A stretch of 6,814 bases of DNA from Bacteriovoracaceae bacterium (GTDB lineage Bacteria > Bdellovibrionota > UBA1018). A model generated the notes under the pieces. It was not told the DNA's origin, searched no databases, and saw only the letters and a program-made list of their open reading frames with translations. The position numbers were made by a program, and so were the translations under genes. Shown piece by piece: positions 5,635-6,814 of this stretch (its first letter is position 1; each line of letters begins with the position of its first letter). Location of the stretch: the NCBI GenBank assembly GCA_947500275.1, contig CANMSW010000123.1, forward strand, positions 1 through 6,814, given 5' to 3'.

Positions 5635-6245
5635 TCTTGGGTCAGATCGGACGAATCGAGGGTTCTGAACTGCCCGAATGCATAATCGGGGCAGGAGGAG
5701 TCGTTGCCCGAAAGAAGACAAGAGCGCATTTGATTGAAGTACCGTGAGTCAATGATGAACGCTGAGTCAAAGGTCGTCAGATTGAAGCGCAAGGAAACCG
5801 AATTGAATTCGCCCGTGTCTTCGTCGGCATTGACTTCGAAACAGGAGTACATCGGGAAGCCCGCTTCATCGGCCTTGAAAATGGCTACTTTTCCAGTCGC
5901 ACCGCCGTAGTCGTAAACCTGCGAAGGGAAAACGCAGACACGGCTCGCGACTTCGTAACCGATATAGGATCCACCGGCTTTAATTTTTAGCTCTCCATCG
6001 ATATGGAGTTTGTAAGCGTCAGTGTCGTCCCCGCAAACGTGAAACTCTCCCGGATAGCCGAGGGAGGAGCTAGGAGTTGCATTCCATTCGCCGGACATGC
6101 AGGTTTCCTGGTCATCTTGAATGGTCATGGAATAGTTCGAGCCGCTTTGCAAGCCGACGACGCCTTGAAGGGCTCCCGTCTCCATACAAGCCGTATTGAC
6201 GGTCCCCAAGACTAAGGCAGTCACCACTGCATATAAGGTTTTCAT
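5628..6245 (-). CDS. Cys-rich exported lipoprotein-like protein of unknown function, sigma-54-driven
   Basis: A 205-residue protein starting at ATG 6245-6243, with AGGGGA ending 8 bases upstream inside a purine-rich leader. Residues 1-19 are a signal peptide (MK, then the hydrophobic core YAVVTALVLGTV, then NTA). Cys20 is the likely lipidation site, but Asn at -3 makes the lipobox atypical, so cleavage by signal peptidase I is an alternative. The mature protein is acidic and Gly/Ser/Asp/Thr-rich, with six more Cys (49, 71, 104, 135, 176, 185), enough for three disulfides. Alternating hydrophobic stretches suggest an all-beta fold. I recognise no family. Its own sigma-54 promoter lies at 6279-6295, separate from lnt upstream. 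Its TGA lies within the last 7 bases of the convergent zinc-knuckle gene, an unusually tight junction. Confidence 0.85.
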   Translation of the reverse strand: MKTLYAVVTALVLGTVNTACMETGALQGVVGLQSGSNYSMTIQDDQETCMSGEWNATPSSSLGYPGEFHVCGDDTDAYKLHIDGELKIKAGGSYIGYEVASRVCVFPSQVYDYGGATGKVAIFKADEAGFPMYSCFEVNADEDTGEFNSVSLRFNLTTFDSAFIIDSRYFNQMRSCLLSGNDSSCPDYAFGQFRTLDSSDLTQDQ

Positions 6246-6278
6246 AACGGTTGTCCCCTCTCTCCTCCCTTCTATGAA

Positions 6279-6295
6279 AGCAACCTGCGTGCCGG
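6279..6295 (-). promoter_or_regulatory. Sigma-54 (RpoN) promoter
   Basis: The minus strand reads CCGGCACGCAGGTTGCT. Against YTGGCACGRNNNTTGCW the -24 box is CGGCACG (one mismatch), the -12 box TTGCT is perfect, and the GG-to-GC spacing is exact. Transcription would start near 6268, leaving a leader of about 22 bases that consists mostly of the purine-rich ribosome site. This is the second such promoter in the window, again correctly oriented and close to a gene start. Confidence 0.65.
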
Positions 6296-6380
6296 GGTGC
6301 GTAAGATCTAACTCGCTGAAATAGATAAGGATTTAGGCCGGGCCTCTCAGGCGTTCAAGGTGCTGGGGGCGACACCTGTC

Positions 6381-6427
6381 AAAAGGTTCGACAACTCGGG
6401 GTTTAAAAGGTTCGACAACTCGGGGTT
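6381..6427. repeat. Tandem direct repeat, 23 bp x 2
   Basis: Two identical 23-base units lie at 6381-6403 and 6405-6427 with one T between them, a 24-base period. Each unit begins AAAAGGTTCGACAAC and ends CTCGGGGTT. The core GTT-CGAC-AAC is a weak dyad. Just before the first copy, CGACACCT (6370-6377) can pair imperfectly with AGGTTCG inside it. The pair sits 113-159 bases upstream of the predicted sigma-54 start at 6268, consistent with enhancer sites. A degenerate extragenic palindrome remnant is the alternative. Confidence 0.6.
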
Positions 6428-6455
6428 GGGGTCGCGGGGGGCCGATATAGGGTTT

Positions 6456-6469
6456 GGAGCTAAGGCTCC
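6456..6469 (-). terminator. Possible weak terminator hairpin after lnt
   Basis: GGAGC (6456-6460) and GCTCC (6465-6469) form a 5-bp GC-rich stem with a 4-base loop, 12 bases past the lnt stop. No T-run follows, so it is at best a weak or factor-assisted terminator. Confidence 0.25.
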
Positions 6470-6481
6470 TGTGCCTAAGTT

Positions 6482-6814
6482 CTAGGTCCTGCGCCTGCGG
6501 TAGAGGCCGATCAGGCTCAGGGTTCCCAGCGCGAAGGCGAGGGGCCCAAACCAATCTCCCCACCGAATCAAGGGGCCGCGTGCGGGGTTCGGGATTAAGG
6601 GGATGTCCCAGTTGAGGTAGATCACTTCGTTCTTCGGGCCCTGGGCAGCCAGGCTTCCGTCCTGAAGGATTAGGGCTGATATCCCCGTGTTGGTGGAGCG
6701 CACTTGCGGGAGGCGCGTCTCGATGGAGCGGAAAGTCGACAGGGCAAGGTGAAGCTCGGGCTCACCCAAGGGACCAAACCAGGAATCATTCGTGACGTTG
6801 AGGAGGAGTTCAGC
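6482..6814 (-). CDS. lnt: Apolipoprotein N-acyltransferase, C-terminal part (5' end beyond window)
   Basis: The last 110 codons of a minus-strand gene that enters from the right edge; it stops at TAG 6484-6482. Lnt is an inner-membrane enzyme that transfers an acyl chain from phospholipid to the N-terminal Cys of apolipoproteins, the last step of lipoprotein maturation. The visible part starts AELLLNVTNDSWFG, the conserved nitrilase-domain segment found in Lnt just after the catalytic Cys. ELHLALSTFRSIETRLPQVR and STNTGISALI follow, all standard Lnt motifs. After a short periplasmic stretch the protein ends in one membrane helix (GPLAFALGTLSLIGLY) and the positive tail RRRR, which matches the final cytoplasmic end of the family. 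The catalytic Glu, Lys and Cys lie outside the window. E. coli Lnt is 512 residues, so about four fifths is missing here. The two lipoprotein-like products in this window would be natural substrates. Confidence 0.92.
   Translation of the reverse strand, partial: AELLLNVTNDSWFGPLGEPELHLALSTFRSIETRLPQVRSTNTGISALILQDGSLAAQGPKNEVIYLNWDIPLIPNPARGPLIRWGDWFGPLAFALGTLSLIGLYRRRRT

Larger units (their letters stand above)
6246..6481. other. Intergenic region between lnt and the Cys-rich lipoprotein gene
   Basis: I see no gene here. It holds the leader and sigma-54 promoter of the 5628-6245 gene (6246-6295), an 11-bp palindrome AGGCC-G-GGCCT (6335-6345), the tandem 23-bp repeat (6381-6427), and a small GC hairpin just beyond the lnt stop (6456-6469). 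Confidence 0.7.

Noticed and set aside
6333..6563. Open frame of 76 codons on the minus strand across the tandem repeat and the lnt end
   Set aside because: It overlaps lnt in another frame, its Pro/Arg-rich product merely translates the 23-bp repeat, and it has no ribosome site.

Overview
The window looks like chromosomal DNA from a Gram-negative (diderm) bacterium. The right edge encodes the C-terminal end of apolipoprotein N-acyltransferase (Lnt), two genes encode exported lipoprotein-like products, and two promoters read as sigma-54 type. The moderately GC-rich composition, large secreted proteins of unknown function and use of sigma-54 would fit Bdellovibrionota or a former deltaproteobacterium. 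That placement is a low-confidence inference, because no marker gene here decides taxonomy. I see no phage, IS, tRNA, rRNA or CRISPR.

Layout, left to right. Positions 1-1383 (minus) hold the first 461 codons of a large lipoprotein gene that leaves the left edge; it starts at TTG and has an LAGC lipobox. A 389-base divergent gap (1384-1772) carries a strong hairpin, two smaller ACAG/CTGT palindromes and a near-consensus sigma-54 promoter. That promoter drives the plus-strand gene at 1773-2375, a basic protein of unknown function. It converges on a two-gene minus-strand operon: a 113-residue unknown protein (3787-4128), then a 450-residue protein (2425-3777) that joins a long charged coiled coil to an Hsp20/alpha-crystallin domain.

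The next divergent gap (4129-4449) contains several inverted repeats and a sigma-70-type promoter. The promoter serves 4450-5634, a 394-residue protein with a basic disordered N-terminus, a TRASH/MYM-like four-cysteine zinc knuckle and two diverged copies of one C-terminal domain. Its 3' end overlaps by 7 bases, tail to tail, a Cys-rich exported lipoprotein-like gene (5628-6245, minus). That gene has its own sigma-54 promoter at 6279-6295, and a tandem 23-bp repeat lies 113-159 bp upstream of the predicted transcription start. The window ends inside lnt (6482-6814, minus).

Functional reading. Lnt finishes lipoprotein maturation, and the two lipoprotein-like products would be among its clients, but nothing in the sequence ties them into one pathway. 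The most distinctive items are the two sigma-54 promoters with repeats at enhancer distance, the coiled-coil/Hsp20 fusion with its small partner gene, and the zinc-knuckle protein with an internally duplicated domain.
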